Assembly: GCA_014281115.1 (NCBI GenBank)
Contig: JACONQ010000001.1
Coordinates: forward strand, 1,736,001 to 1,800,000
Length of the DNA: 64,000 nucleotides
From: Laburnicola sp. R22_1
Taxonomy: Eukaryota > Ascomycota > Dothideomycetes > Pleosporales > Didymosphaeriaceae
Direction: 5' to 3'
This document shows, in pieces, positions 44,690 through 56,204 of this stretch. A program made the position numbers and the translations under genes. Position 1 is the stretch's first letter. Every line of letters starts with the position of its first letter. The notes under the pieces were generated by a model, which had not been told where the DNA came from, made no database searches, and worked only from the letters and a program-made list of their open reading frames with translations.

Positions 44690-45925
44690 GAGCCCTTTAG
44701 AAGGATTCTAAGATAATACAAGACTAGTTCTGGCTTATAGAGAATATAAAGGCCAAGTATAGTATTCTAAATAAGAACACCTATAATTTTAACAAGTCTG
44801 GCTTTATAATAGGCATAATATTAACTAGAGTAGTAGTTATAGGCTCTAAGCGTCGAGGACAGCCAAAGTAGGTGCAGCAGGGCAATAGGGAGTGGATAAT
44901 AGTTATCTAAGGCATTAACGCAATTTATTATTTTTGGGGGCAAGCACTACCTCTCCGCCTAGTATAAGGAGAAGAATCTACCTTATAATTAGGTTATTGC
45001 AGTCTCTAAGAACAGCTAGACAACAAATAAGCTTAGTCTATAATGGCTAAAGCACTTTAATAAGTATACAAAGAGGCGTACTACTAGTAGAGTATATTTA
45101 CTTATTATTAATAGCCATAATAGTTATAACTCGCTTAAATTCCAAAATTACTACAAAAAGAGTAATATTATTACTCTCTATATGCCTCCATATTTGTCGT
45201 ACCTCTTGTAGCCACTTAATATAAGTTATTTTACGCTATTAAAGAAGGCGTATGGGCGCTAAGCTAAGAATCTAATGCGTAACCACATCACGCACATTAC
45301 TAAAATCGAGTTCCTATCTTACTTTATTACTACTTTTAAGGCTTTAATTACTAAAAGTAATATTAAAGGAGGTTTTTAAGGTGCTAGCCTAGTGTCCCAC
45401 AACCCAGAAGTTGTAATATTGCAGCTTAACGTCCGCCTGCATACGCCTCCACTTTGTACTATTCGCGATAGTATATAGGAGTCGCAAACTCCACAAAATA
45501 GTATAGAACTTAGGTCGCAATTAACGCTAGTTAAGCAGAGAATTTAAAGGCATATAGATAGTTCCCTAACTTATATAGTTAAGGCGGTGGAAAAGCTCGT
45601 TAAAGGCGCCAAGCTAATAGGGCATTCTTTAGTATTAATAACTAAACATAACGCCAAACTTTAAGCTGCTAATAAGGCCGCCACACAACATAAATCGCAT
45701 AAAAGAAAGCGAGTACAGCATAAAGGAGTCCTTATAGCTAAAGAGGGCCAGCAGCTAGCCACTCTAAAGAAGTTTAGAGCGCGTAGTAATGAGCAAAAGG
45801 CGAAGAAGAGGGTGCGCGCTAATAGAGGCGAATCTTCTTAACAGTGCTATGGACGCTGCGGCAAGCCTAGGCATAATAAAACAATCTATAGGCAGTCTAT
45901 AGAAGTAGATTCTAAATAGATTGGC
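44690..45925 (+). pseudogene. Second pogo/Fot-type transposase relic, heavily RIP-mutated
   Basis: Translating past stops gives NFNKSGFIIGIILTRVVVIG and SKRRGQPK, GNREWIIVI, LLIINSHNSYNS, MPPYLSYLL, LRTPPLCTI and a C-terminal Cys-rich end (CYGRCGKPRHNK). This matches the common fungal DDE transposase whose intact form reads FDETGF...GNREW...DGHESH and ends in a CCHC knuckle. The catalytic aspartates have become Asn (GAC/GAT to AAC/AAT), a direct RIP-type loss. Terminal repeats were not resolved. It is a different lineage from the copy at 27,945-29,717. Confidence 0.75.
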
Positions 45926-46537
45926 CTATTTAGACTATTAAAAATAGTTTGTGTTAACTCTATACTATCGTGAATAGTACAGAACTTAGTGAGGTCTTGG
46001 CAAAGTAATCGACTTAATAGAATAATCGACTCGAGTGTAAAGTATATTACTCTAGTTTAAATATAAGCTTAACTAAGGTCTAAGGTAGTAAAAGATTAGA
46101 GTAGAGTGTATAAGGCTACTTAGTAAGGTAGAGTAGTAAAAGATTAGGATAGACTAGATAAAGCTACTTAGTAAGGTTAGCGCTAGGACAACCTAGTGTT
46201 TAGGTTTTCTAAGTAGCTAAGTGATTTATAAGGGGCGTCTATTATAAAGAAAATAAGAAAAAATAAAAAGAATTACCTAAGAGGTTAATAGTTAGGCATA
46301 ATAAGCTACTTAGATTTAGTAGGTCTAGGTATCTTATAAGTGCAAGATAGCGCGCTTAGTAAGTAAGGTAGGGCGCCTTATAAAGAGGGTAAAAGTATTA
46401 CTTATATAAAATCTTTATAGATAGTACTGTAGCGTCTCTAAAGCCTAATTCTAACTCCTTTAGCTTAGTGCCTTTAGTCCTTGCAGGATAATACTAGTTA
46501 GGTATTATAGGCGAATTAGTCTTTAGAGATAACACAG

Positions 46538-46957
46538 TTATTATTTATTATTATTTATTATTATTTATTATTATTTATTATTATTTATTATTATTTATTA
46601 TTATTTATTATTATTTATTATTATTTATTATTATTTATTATTATTTATTATTATTTATTATTATTTATTATTATTTATTATTATTTATTATTATTTATTA
46701 TTATTTATTATTATTTATTATTATTTATTATTATTTATTATTATTTATTATTATTTATTATTATTTATTATTATTTATTATTATTTATTATTATTTATTA
46801 TTATTTATTATTATTTATTATTATTTATTATTATTTATTATTATTTATTATTATTTATTATTATTTATTATTATTTATTATTATTTATTATTATTTATTT
46901 TTATTTATTATTATTTATTATTATTTATTATTATTTATTATTATTTATTATTATTTA
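46538..46957. repeat. Decanucleotide array (TTATTTATTA)n, about 42 copies
   Basis: 420 bp of the unit TTATTTATTA, perfect except for one copy ending TTT at about 46,900. It lies inside element B. Such homogeneity in a RIP-mutated block suggests slippage-driven renewal, or that the unit has no CpA left to mutate. Confidence 0.97.
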
Positions 46958-47039
46958 GAGATATTTAGAGCGGCTTCTTAATAGACTAGAGAAATTTCTT
47001 TTAGTAAATCTAGGTGTAACCTATTAAACTAGAGTATAA

Positions 47040-47650
47040 AGTCTTATAGAGGTAACTAATAGGACTTTCTACTACTTACGCTATAACTAGTAGCTAGTAG
47101 ACTTAGAATTCTAGCCTCTCTAAATAGGCCTTAGTATTATCTTAATCCTACTAGTATAAAGTAGTACTACTACCTCTGTAACTTAGAGCAATCTTTCTTA
47201 ATAGACTATAGTAGCGTAATCTATTAAATTAGTCTCTTATAGAACTAACTAACTAGATTCTCTACCCTTATATAATAAATAGAGGAGGAACTTAGAAGCA
47301 GCCTCTTTTAATAGACCTTAGCGTAGTGTAATAACTACTTAGTACTAAAGTAACTAATAAACTTTTAGCCTAATCTAGTAAGTAATAGCCTAACCCATCT
47401 TAGCGTAGTGTAATAACTATCTAAAACTTCTAGTCTAATCTAGTAAGCTTAGCGTAGTGTAATAGCTACCTAGCACTAAAGTAACTAATAAACTTCTAGC
47501 CTAACTTAGTAAGTAATAGCCTAATCTACCTTAGTGTAGTATAATAACTACCTAAAATTTCTAGCCTAATCTAATAAGCTTAGCGTAGTGTAATAGCTAC
47601 CTAGTACTAAAGTAACTAATACACTTCTAGCCTAATCTAGTAAGCTAAAA
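47040..47650 (-). repeat. Diverged minisatellite in element B
   Basis: Repeats of CTTAGCGTAGTGTAATAACT and TTCTAGCCTAATCTAGTAAG with a spacing of about 90-130 bp. It is homologous to the arrays at 34,600-35,327 and 62,610-63,230 and lies beside the right LTR, as the family layout predicts. Confidence 0.7.
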
Positions 47651-47748
47651 CTTCTACTAATTTAACTGCCTATAGATAGCGTTTTAAAGGAGAAGTAGAT
47701 ATTATATTACTATCTATAGCTAAATAAAAAGGGTTAGTCTTAGAATAA

Positions 47749-48035
47749 TATAAGGGCGGTACACAGCCTTATAGGGCAAACCTCTTAGGGACAGCTAGTA
47801 TAGTTAAAAAAGATAACTAAATTAAGACTATTCTAAGATAGTAAATAAGAAAGGAATATAGGGGGTCCTTTCTTATATAAAGAGTGGCGTAGGACATAGG
47901 CCCACACTAACTACTACGCTAATACTAACTAGAAAAGACGCCTTTAGAAAGGTAAAAGGCGTAAATAGAGAAAATAGAATATAAAAGAGAGGTAATAGGA
48001 CGTGCTTAGTAGAAAGGCCAGCAAGTACTATTATA
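47749..48035 (-). repeat. Right (5') LTR of element B
   Basis: 287 bp; plus strand begins TATAAGGGCGGTACACAGCC (TG eroded to TA) and ends ACTATTATA. Confidence 0.82.
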
Positions 48036-48040
48036 TATAG

Positions 48041-51000
48041 TATTAGAAGATTTCTAATTCTAGCCTATTATTACTAATTAAGCAGCTATTAGACTAGGCT
48101 TATTTAGTCCTAATAAAGCTCTTTTTTTTATTAAAAATAATTATTATCTGTAAAACTATATTTAAGTTCTATTAAAAGTCCCTAGCCTAAAAACGCCTAA
48201 TATACTACTTAGTTTACGCCGCTCTTATATAGCTAAGTAGAACTTATTCTACCTAGTTACGCCCTAACGTGCGCCCTAATAAGCGCCCTAATATCCGCCC
48301 TAGCGTATAGTACCTATTTTATATTTAAATAATAACTTTTACTACTTCTTAACCTCTAGATATATATAAACTAAGCTCGCTAATAGTAAGTAGATAGATA
48401 TACTCTAGAGTGAATACACTTTTACAGTTTTACTACTTCTAGTATATCTAAGCTAAAATACTCTATAAAGCTAGAATACTCTATAAAGCTACCTAATATT
48501 AATAAGTACTATAGAAAAGGTTAACTAAGCCCTAGTATTAAAGACTAGCTAGAGAATATATATAATAAGCTTTAGATAAATATAGACTATTATTAAGGTA
48601 ATAACTATATAAAATATTAAGGAAATTTTATAAAAGCTATACTTCGTTACGTTAAAGGCGCGCCTTAAAAGGCTGCGCTAAATTAGTATTAAATAAATTA
48701 GGCCCTTAATAAAGATTGCAAACCTAAATTATTTTTTAAATTTCTAGAAAAGACTTACTATAATCTTTTTATTCTCTAATAGGCATGTAAAAAAATTTCT
48801 AAGCTCTTTCTTTTTAATAAAATAAACACCTAGACATTTTTATAGACTTTTAAGAGCCTAGCTAGAAAGAGTAGACTAGACGCAAAGACCTAAAAGGATA
48901 AATTATAACTTAAGTTAACTAAGAGTTTTAGGTTAATACTCTAACAAGAAATAGAAGATTTTAATATTAACTACCTAGTAATTAAATGCTAAATAACTAT
49001 AGCTAGCTGCACTTTTTAAGATAATAATATAATAAACCCTTTCTAGGCGCACATAAAGACTCTTTTTAGATATTATCTTTTAAATTAAAGGCTTTGTATA
49101 TAGTAACTAAAAAATAAACACCCTATTCTAAACTAACTCTTTTCTTTTAACTCTTTATAACTAGACTAAGGTATAGTGTATAATATATAACGCCTGCTTT
49201 AGCTATAGTAAGAGTTCCTAAACTATTTAAAGGCTCCTAGTTAGTTATACTAGTATAAATTATATTCTAAGAATTAGCTTTTAGGTTATAAGCCTTAATA
49301 GACACTAGTGCTAGTGCTTATAATTTTATTACTTTAAGGTATATAAAAGCAGTATAAAAATAGCTTAAAGCTAAACTCCTCTACCTAAAGATACTAATTC
49401 TCCTTAAGAACTTTTTAGAAAGAGAAGCGCAAAAGTAGATGCCTATTCTATAGCCTAGCTTAATATTAATAGATATAGTATTACTATATAGTTTATTTTT
49501 ATAAAATAAGGGACTATAATCTTATTATTAGTAGGAAGTTTTTTAAGTAAGCTAACTGCCTAGTTAACACTTAGAACTATTGCCTTTATTAGAAAAATAA
49601 TAAGAATTTAACCTTTACTAGGAGTCTTATCCTACTATAGACTTCTTTCCTACGTAATCTTTTCTACTAGAATAACACTACCTAATAGGATAGTCTACTT
49701 AATAAGTAAAACTATATCTACTAAATAACTTACTTATTAAAAGCTAACTAAAGCATCTCTAAGGAGATCTCTATCTAGCTTCCTAGCCCTACTATCTTAG
49801 TTATTAGAATATACTTAAAGGCTTACTAAAAACTAAGCTATAAGAATACTTTTAATAGAGATAGTAGTATAGAGACTATATAGCTACCTTTGTTAGATAA
49901 AGAATTATTAGATAATAAATTACCTTTTAGTTACTATACTCTTACTACTAAAGAAAGCTACTAGTAAGACTAGTCTCTAGTAATAGTGTAGTAGAATTTA
50001 AGTCTTACTTTTAATCCTAGACTTAGAGACTATAAACCTACTAAAGAAGCTAATCTATAGATTAGATAGCTCTTACTAGTAAAATTAACTATTTAATTAA
50101 AACTACCCTAGCTAGAATAATATAGGTTAGCACCCTTCTATCCTACTAAATTACTAATATAGAAGAAGAACTTAGTAATATTTACTATAGTAATAGCCTA
50201 AAAAATTATACTACTACCTACTAAAGTAGTAGATTAGAAAACAAAGAGTCCGCTTATATTAACAACCTAACTAATAACCTAACCTAGTCTAAAACTCTAA
50301 GTCTAATTAGATTCACTAGTTACCTAACTTGTTTACATGCACCCTAAGACACAAAAGTAAATAGCCTAGTTTACTACTAGTTAAGTAGCTCTCTAGCTAG
50401 CCTACTATACGTAGGCACCTATTGCTTTTAGCACTCTTACCCCTAGCTATTTAGCTCTCTAGCTAGCTAGCTTACTACTAGTTTAGTAGCTTGTTAACTA
50501 GCTAGCTTACTACTAATTTAGTAGCTTTTTGCCTATTATATATGCGTAGGACACCTATAACTTTTAGCACTTCTACCCCTAGATATCCCTACTACTACTA
50601 GCTACCCCTATTACTTTAGAAGCTGCCCTACCCTAGTTAAAAACTATATAGTTAGGTTAACATATTTTTAACACTTTTCTATAGTACTAAAAAATATTAT
50701 ATAACATAATTATGCTAGCGCGCAAAGAAATAATTAGAAATTTTTTAGCTAACTATATTTTTATATAGTGTTAAAGCTAAGAATACACTCTATTAGTAAA
50801 ATACTAAACACTAAGATATAGTTTCTAATCTAGCACTAATTTACCCCTAACTACTTTTCTTAATATTTCTACTAAATAGCACCTAAATTAAAAACTAAGA
50901 CTACCACTAGAGCTGTACGGACCTATTAGTCCTATTCTAGCTCTCTTTAGCCCTATAATAGTGTTAGTTATATTAAATATCCACTAAAACACTCTATTTT

Positions 51001-51043
51001 TATATACTTTCCTTTCTATTTTTAGGTCTTAAAAGGAGGGTTA
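48041..51043 (+). pseudogene. Element A body, segment 3: gag-like and retropepsin relic
   Basis: Continues element A after element B. Past stop codons the frame at about 49,292-49,340 reads ALIDTSASAYNFITLRYIKA, a retropepsin-type active site (D-T/S-G/S-A) with the usual Gly replaced by Ser. The equivalent place in element C, about 60,060-60,110 (-), reads ALINTSASAYN with the catalytic Asp also lost. Upstream is a long region with no recognisable fold, presumably gag. I found no RT, RNase H or integrase in A, B or C, so the family was probably non-autonomous even before RIP. Confidence 0.6.
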
Positions 51044-51321
51044 TATAATAGTTTATGCCTACTTTTCTATTAGTTATTTACTATTACCTTTTCTTTTACA
51101 CCTTAATAGTACCTTTTACCTTATAGAAGAATCCTTTTTTAGTTAGTTTTGGCGTGTAGTTAGTATAGGTCTATGCCCTATACTGCCTACTATATAATTA
51201 AGAGCCCTCTAGATTCCTTCCTTATTCTCTATCTTAGTATAGTCTTAATTTAGTTATCTCTTTTAGCTATACTAGCTGTCCCTAAAAGGTTTGCCCTATA
51301 AGGCTATATACCGCCCTTATA
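51044..51321 (+). repeat. 3' LTR of element A
   Basis: 278 bp, TATAATAGTTTATGCC to CCGCCCTTATA, directly after AAAAGGAGGG and followed by the TATAA duplication. Confidence 0.8.
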
Positions 51322-51887
51322 TATAATAGTAATAATCTCTACTAGGTAATATATTCTACTACTAAGCTAGTCAACCTACTAAGCTAGTTAAAATAGCTTA
51401 GTAGTCCTAACTTATTTTTAAATCTTTAATTTTATTACTATGAAATAAGAAGCCTATATATATTATACTTATATTAGATTTAAAAGACACTTTTATATCT
51501 TTTTTTATATTTATATATTATACCTAGTCTCTCTATAGTTTTTATAGTACTATAGAGTTAGTTAGGCTCTTTTTTAATTACTACTATTATAAGCCTTCTT
51601 TAATTACTTAGCCACTATAGAGATCTTAGTAGCCACCTACGCTACTATAGTACTATACTCTATTATACTACTATACTAGAGACGCTTCCTCTTATATAGT
51701 TTCTACTTAGTAAGTACTACTACTTACTCTTTAAGCTTATAGATATAGGTAGTTAAAAGAGTGTTTTAATATAGTATAAGTTTACTACCTTTTATAAGCT
51801 AAAAGAAGCTAGCTTAAGCTATAATAGGCATTTAAGTAAAGGAATTACTTACTAGCTTTAACTAAGATCTAAACTTATATATATTAC

Positions 51888-51985
51888 CTTTTTAATTACT
51901 AAGTAGGGGACTCTGCTTTTTTTGTCATATTATTTAAGATAAAAGCCTTTGTCGTGCTACCCCTAGGTAGTTAATTTAACGCCAT
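51888..51985 (-). repeat. MITE-like half repeat, copy 2
   Basis: TTTTTAATTACTAAGTAGGG then GACTCTGCTTTTTTTGTCAT, ending CTACCCCTAGGTAG. One arm of the hairpin family seen complete at 63,786-64,000. Confidence 0.7.
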
Positions 51986-53959
51986 ATATATATTACTTAG
52001 TATTTTTAATTGCTATAATATCTCCTATAGTAAGAGTGCTAGTAGAGTACGTAGCTATACTTTAAGGCAATCTAACACTACCTATATATTAAGAGGGACT
52101 AGCCCTAAAGTCTTAAAAGCCTTATAATAGTTCTTCTCTATAAATATATTAAAAAACGCGCCTATATACTAAGTCTCTAACGCGCTAAGAGTACTTGCAC
52201 TTTAATAGTAAAAAGTAGACTATATTAAGTAGCTAAAGAATATATAATAAGTAAAGTAGTGTATAGAGAGTAAAAATCTTATTTTCAAGGTAGTAGTTCT
52301 TAAAATTCTAGTGAAAGTAGCTCTTATAGCTATTTAAAATAAGCAGCCTATATACCTCTACCTAATACGCCTTTATATACACGTTAAAATGCTTTAGCTA
52401 CTCTAGACTAAGCGCATTATTTATCTAGCTATTTTTAAAGACTAGAAGCTTCTAATTATATAGCATATCTACCTTCTTATACTATGGTTTTTTTACGACT
52501 AAGGAGTTTCTAATAAAAATATTATAATAATAGTAGTTATCTCTACTACTGCTATTAATATAGAAATACGTTTTAAAGTATTATTCTTCTTATACTATAT
52601 AAAGATATAGATATATCTTTTATAAATAATAAATAGTAGAGTTATATACTCAGTAGCGTAGATACTCTAGATAACTATTACTTACTTACAATTGCTTAGC
52701 TAAATAAAATTAAGTTATATATACCTCTCTACGTCTATAATAATCTTTATTAAGCTAATAACACCTATCTAAAAGTTAGTTTTATTAAAGTTGTGCATAT
52801 TATCATTATAAACGCTATACTAGGCTTTAGTGTTCTTTACTAGCTTAAACTACACGCTAATTATTTTAGAATCTTCTTATAATATTCTCTACCTATTCTT
52901 TACTTAATTAAATACTATCTTAAGCTTATTTAAACGAATTATAAACCTTTTAGCCTAGTATTTTTAACTAGCTTACTACTATATATACCTAGCACTTTAT
53001 TAGCTATATTTAGTACTTTATATAGCTAGGACGCAAATTCTTACAAATTAAGGTTAAGGATATATTAGATAATTATCTACTCTTTAGTTATAGTAAGCTT
53101 ATAGTAAGCATTGCAACTTTCTAGGTAATATATAATTCTATTATATTAGCTAGTTAATATTAAAGGAGGTATATTAAATGCCTTAGCAGCGCGTTAGAGG
53201 CTTTTAAATTAGTAATTATTATAGGTAGAAAGTGTAAGCTAAATTCTACCTTCTTTATTAGAGAATTACGTGTTTAATTATTAAGATATATCGCGTTAAG
53301 AGAGTAATAGGTACTGCTAAGCTTTTTTAACTATCTTAGTGGGTTAACTAGCTTACTAGTAAAATACGTTAAGTTAAAATATATTTTAAGAGTGCTAATA
53401 ATTTTATAGAATTATTTTACTGTTTAGAGTATACTAGTTATTTATATTATTAAGTAACACTTATTAAAAGTAGCTAAGGCTAGTAATTTTATTAACTAGT
53501 CTAGTACTACCTTTATTTAAATTTAGAAAGGTAAGTATTAGTAAAACTTTATTTAATTTTATTTTAAATATATTCTAAAATAGTACTAAGCTATATTATA
53601 TAAGTATAATAATTATATCTCTAATAGAAATTTTAATATAGATATTATATAGTAATGAAATAGTTTATTATTTATATCTCTTTATAGATAATAGTAAGAG
53701 CCCTTAGATTACTCTATGTCGCGATTGCTATACGCACGCCCTTTTGTCCCTTTTAGTTGCTTATCCTTTTAAAGGACCTATTTTGTGTTGTTTTTATTAT
53801 AGTCTTGTTATTATTAGCCTGCTAGTAGAGATATATCTGCATAGTGTTGCAAATTATAAGTAGGTAGAGGTACTAGTATATATAGTCCTTATTATTGTTC
53901 TCTTAAACAGTAGTTAACTATATATAGATAGCAATATTATAGTTATAGTTATCTTAAAG

Positions 53960-54330
53960 GTACTTCTTTAGTAGGCGAAGGTCCTAGAGCTCTACTATAT
54001 ACACTGCGTATACTAGACTATTATATAACTACTTATATAGTAGCTATAGGCCAACCTTCTTAAGCTAGAGAATCTAAAAATCTATTTATACCTAGCGTAG
54101 GTATTGTAGGCCTCTTAGATACTATATACCTATCTCTTTAAATATATCTCTTAGCCTTTTAGTATATAATAGGATTGCAGCTTTGTTAACTTATATATAC
54201 ACTTTAATAAGTGTCCTAGATGTAAGAACAAGTTATATTAGTTAGTTTAGCTATAGTGTTGCGTTTAATATAGTAGAAGGAGGAGAAGACAAGTAAGTAG
54301 CGTTGCTAAGGAGTAGTTTAACCTATTGTG
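53960..54330 (+). pseudogene. Degraded ORF relic with a Cys-pair motif
   Basis: One plus-strand frame, read past stops, shows NLLKLENLKIYLYLA, DCSFVNLYIHFNKC and CPRCKNKL, then CCV and RRRRRQVSSVAKE and FNLLCG. The pairs of Cys and the basic run suggest a zinc-binding protein, probably from a transposon or another repeated gene. Family not recognised. Confidence 0.3.
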
Positions 54331-55443
54331 CGGACTTGTGGGGAGCTAGTTAATAGTTAACAGTTCTGCCTATAGTAACGCGTTATATATACTTATAGCA
54401 TGTAAGTATAGAGTGGTTACTAATATATATATAGGTATTGTACACCTAACTAATATAATTAATATTATATAACTTATTACGTAACTAATAACTAAGCGTA
54501 CACGCTTACTATAGCTGGCTAACGTCCCTTATAGTGAAAATAGCCAAAGGAAAATACAAAATAACACAACATAATAAATATATAGAGCTAGAGAATATTA
54601 TATAAATAACACACTACTAATAAACTATAATAAACTTAGGTCTATTAGTTTATATAATATTTATAATTATTATTAAAGACTCTAATACTAGTAATATAAA
54701 AATATATTCTAATTCTATTCTAAACATACTTTACTAATAATATATAAAACAATTTAGTTAAAGTGACTAGAATTTTCAATACTCTAGATAAAACTACTCT
54801 ATATAATATCTATTAGACTTAGTATAATAATAATATCTAAAGTAAGTAAGGTAAAACTTATTTAAAAGCTATTTTAAATATATTATAAGAATATTTGTTT
54901 AATTTTAAAATTAACTTATTAAGTAAGTATATTTCTAGTAGTAACTACTATAAATATACTAGATACTTTAGGTTATAGATAGTAAAATATATTCTAAATA
55001 TAGTATTGTATATTTTAATATATATTTATAAATTTATTATATTTATATTACTATAAAGTTTTTTTAAGTAAAAGTTTTATATAAAGTAACTAAATTAAAA
55101 GTAAAATAATAAATTCTAAACTTAAAATACTATTTTATTTTTATAGTTATTCTTTATAAAGTAGACCTATTTAACCTTTTTAATATAGGTTAAATAAGAT
55201 ATTATGTATCCCTTTTAGTAAAGAATTTAATAATATTTATTAAAGTTAACCTAAAATATATTAAAAATATCTGTACACTATATAGGCAAGGGCACCTAAG
55301 GGTGTTAAGGTTTTAATATTACTATATAATAGTATTATATAGAGATTATATAATGCCTATACGCTATGGCCTATACGCTATAGAATCTTCTTCTTTCTAT
55401 CTACACCACTTTTAGATATAAGTAATTAAAGGTAAGCACCTTT

Positions 55444-55551
55444 TTACGCTCTTTTTATTTACTAAGTAGGGGGCTCTGCTTTTTTTAGTATGTTATTTGG
55501 AATAAAAGCCTTTGTCGTTCTACCCCTAGGTAGATAATTTAACAACACACA
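55444..55551 (-). repeat. MITE-like half repeat, copy 3
   Basis: Shares TTTACTAAGTAGGGGGCTCT, AATAAAAGCCTTTGTCGTTC and the CTACCCCTAGGTAG end with the other copies. Confidence 0.7.
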
Positions 55552-55614
55552 TAAGTAATTAATACTAAAGTTAGTTCTATTATATTATTTTCTTTTCTTA
55601 TATATGTAAGGGCG

Positions 55615-56204
55615 GTACACGGCCTTATAGGGCTAACCTATTAGAGACAACTAGAATAGTTAAAAAAGCTAGTTAAATTAATACTATTCTAAGATAGTAG
55701 ATAAGAAAGGGATATAGGGGGCCCTTTCTTATATAGAGGGTAGTTCCCATCGCCCACACTGCTCCCGCGGTTGCGACTCCGCGGTCCACTGCGGCTCTCC
55801 AACGGTTCACCGGTTGAGAGATGACATGTGACTCAGTCATGCCAGATGACAGACTGTCTATGAGCTGCCGTCGACAATGCTGCTGTGAAGAAAGTCGACG
55901 ATGAAATTATCGTTATTTTGTGTATATTTTGTTACTACCACTGTGTGCTAGATAATGGGTTTTAGTGCCTCCTGTTTTACTCCTCTCTGTGTATGGTGCG
56001 GACTCGACCTTGGTTAGAATCTCCACACGACGAAGATGTTTAATATAGAGGGTAGTATAGGGCATAGGCCTATACTAGCTACACGCTAATACTAACTAGA
56101 AAAAGTGCTTTTAGAAAGGTAAAAGGCATAAATAGGAGAAAATAAGGTGTAAAAGAAAGGTAATAGGGTATACTTAGTAGGGAGGCTAGCATAGAACTAT
56201 TATA
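55615..56204 (-). repeat. Left (3') LTR of element C, split by a retroposed insert
   Basis: Plus strand begins TGTAAGGGCGGTACACGGCC and ends ACTATTATA. Without the 299 bp insert and its 13 bp duplication it is 278 bp. Confidence 0.82.
55744..56042. mobile_element. 299 bp SINE-like or retroposed insert, 13 bp TSD
   Basis: Inserted in the LTR of element C between two perfect copies of ATATAGAGGGTAG (55,731-55,743 and 56,043-56,055). Its composition is balanced, unlike the A+T-rich surroundings. It starts TTCCCATCGCCC and ends GAAGATGTTTA, with no terminal inverted repeats and no ORF. A long variable TSD without TIRs is the signature of target-primed reverse transcription (LINE/SINE). GGTTAGAATCTCC near 56,013 resembles a Pol III B box (GGTTCGAATCCC) but lies near the right end. 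No poly-A tail is obvious. Confidence 0.7.

Larger units (their letters stand above)
43994..48035 (-). mobile_element. LTR element B, same family as A, nested in A, TSD TATAG
   Basis: TATAG at 43,989-43,993 and 48,036-48,040. LTRs of 287 bp each at 43,994-44,280 and 47,749-48,035. By comparison with A and C the transcribed strand is minus, with the 5' LTR on the right, the minisatellite next (47,650-47,040) and a purine tract by the left LTR. The interior differs from A and C: it holds a plus-strand pogo transposase relic, a long decanucleotide array and short tandem repeats. The two LTRs differ at many sites, mostly C/T and G/A, as expected of RIP after insertion. Confidence 0.82.
33824..51321 (+). 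mobile_element. LTR element A (non-autonomous Ty3/gypsy-like), host of nested insertions
   Basis: Direct TSD TATAA lies at 33,819-33,823 and 51,322-51,326. The 5' LTR is 33,824-34,565 (enlarged by a MITE) and the 3' LTR is 51,044-51,321, preceded by a polypurine stretch (AAAAGGAGGG). The body is split by the chromovirus (35,328-42,895) and by element B (43,994-48,035). Removing these gives an element collinear with element C (55,615-63,612, opposite strand): LTR, minisatellite, long gag-like part, retropepsin relic, LTR. No reverse transcriptase was seen. All of it is heavily RIP-mutated. Confidence 0.8.
51327..55609. other. A+T-rich block between elements A and C
   Basis: About 4.3 kb of RIP-degraded repeats with no surviving gene. 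It includes MITE half copies (51,888-51,985 and 55,444-55,551), a segment at about 52,490-52,560 (CGACTAAGGAGTTTCTAATA) shared with 33,615-33,680, and one relic with protein-like features (53,960-54,330). The remainder shows only poly-A/T and TA-rich sequence to my eye. Confidence 0.5.
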
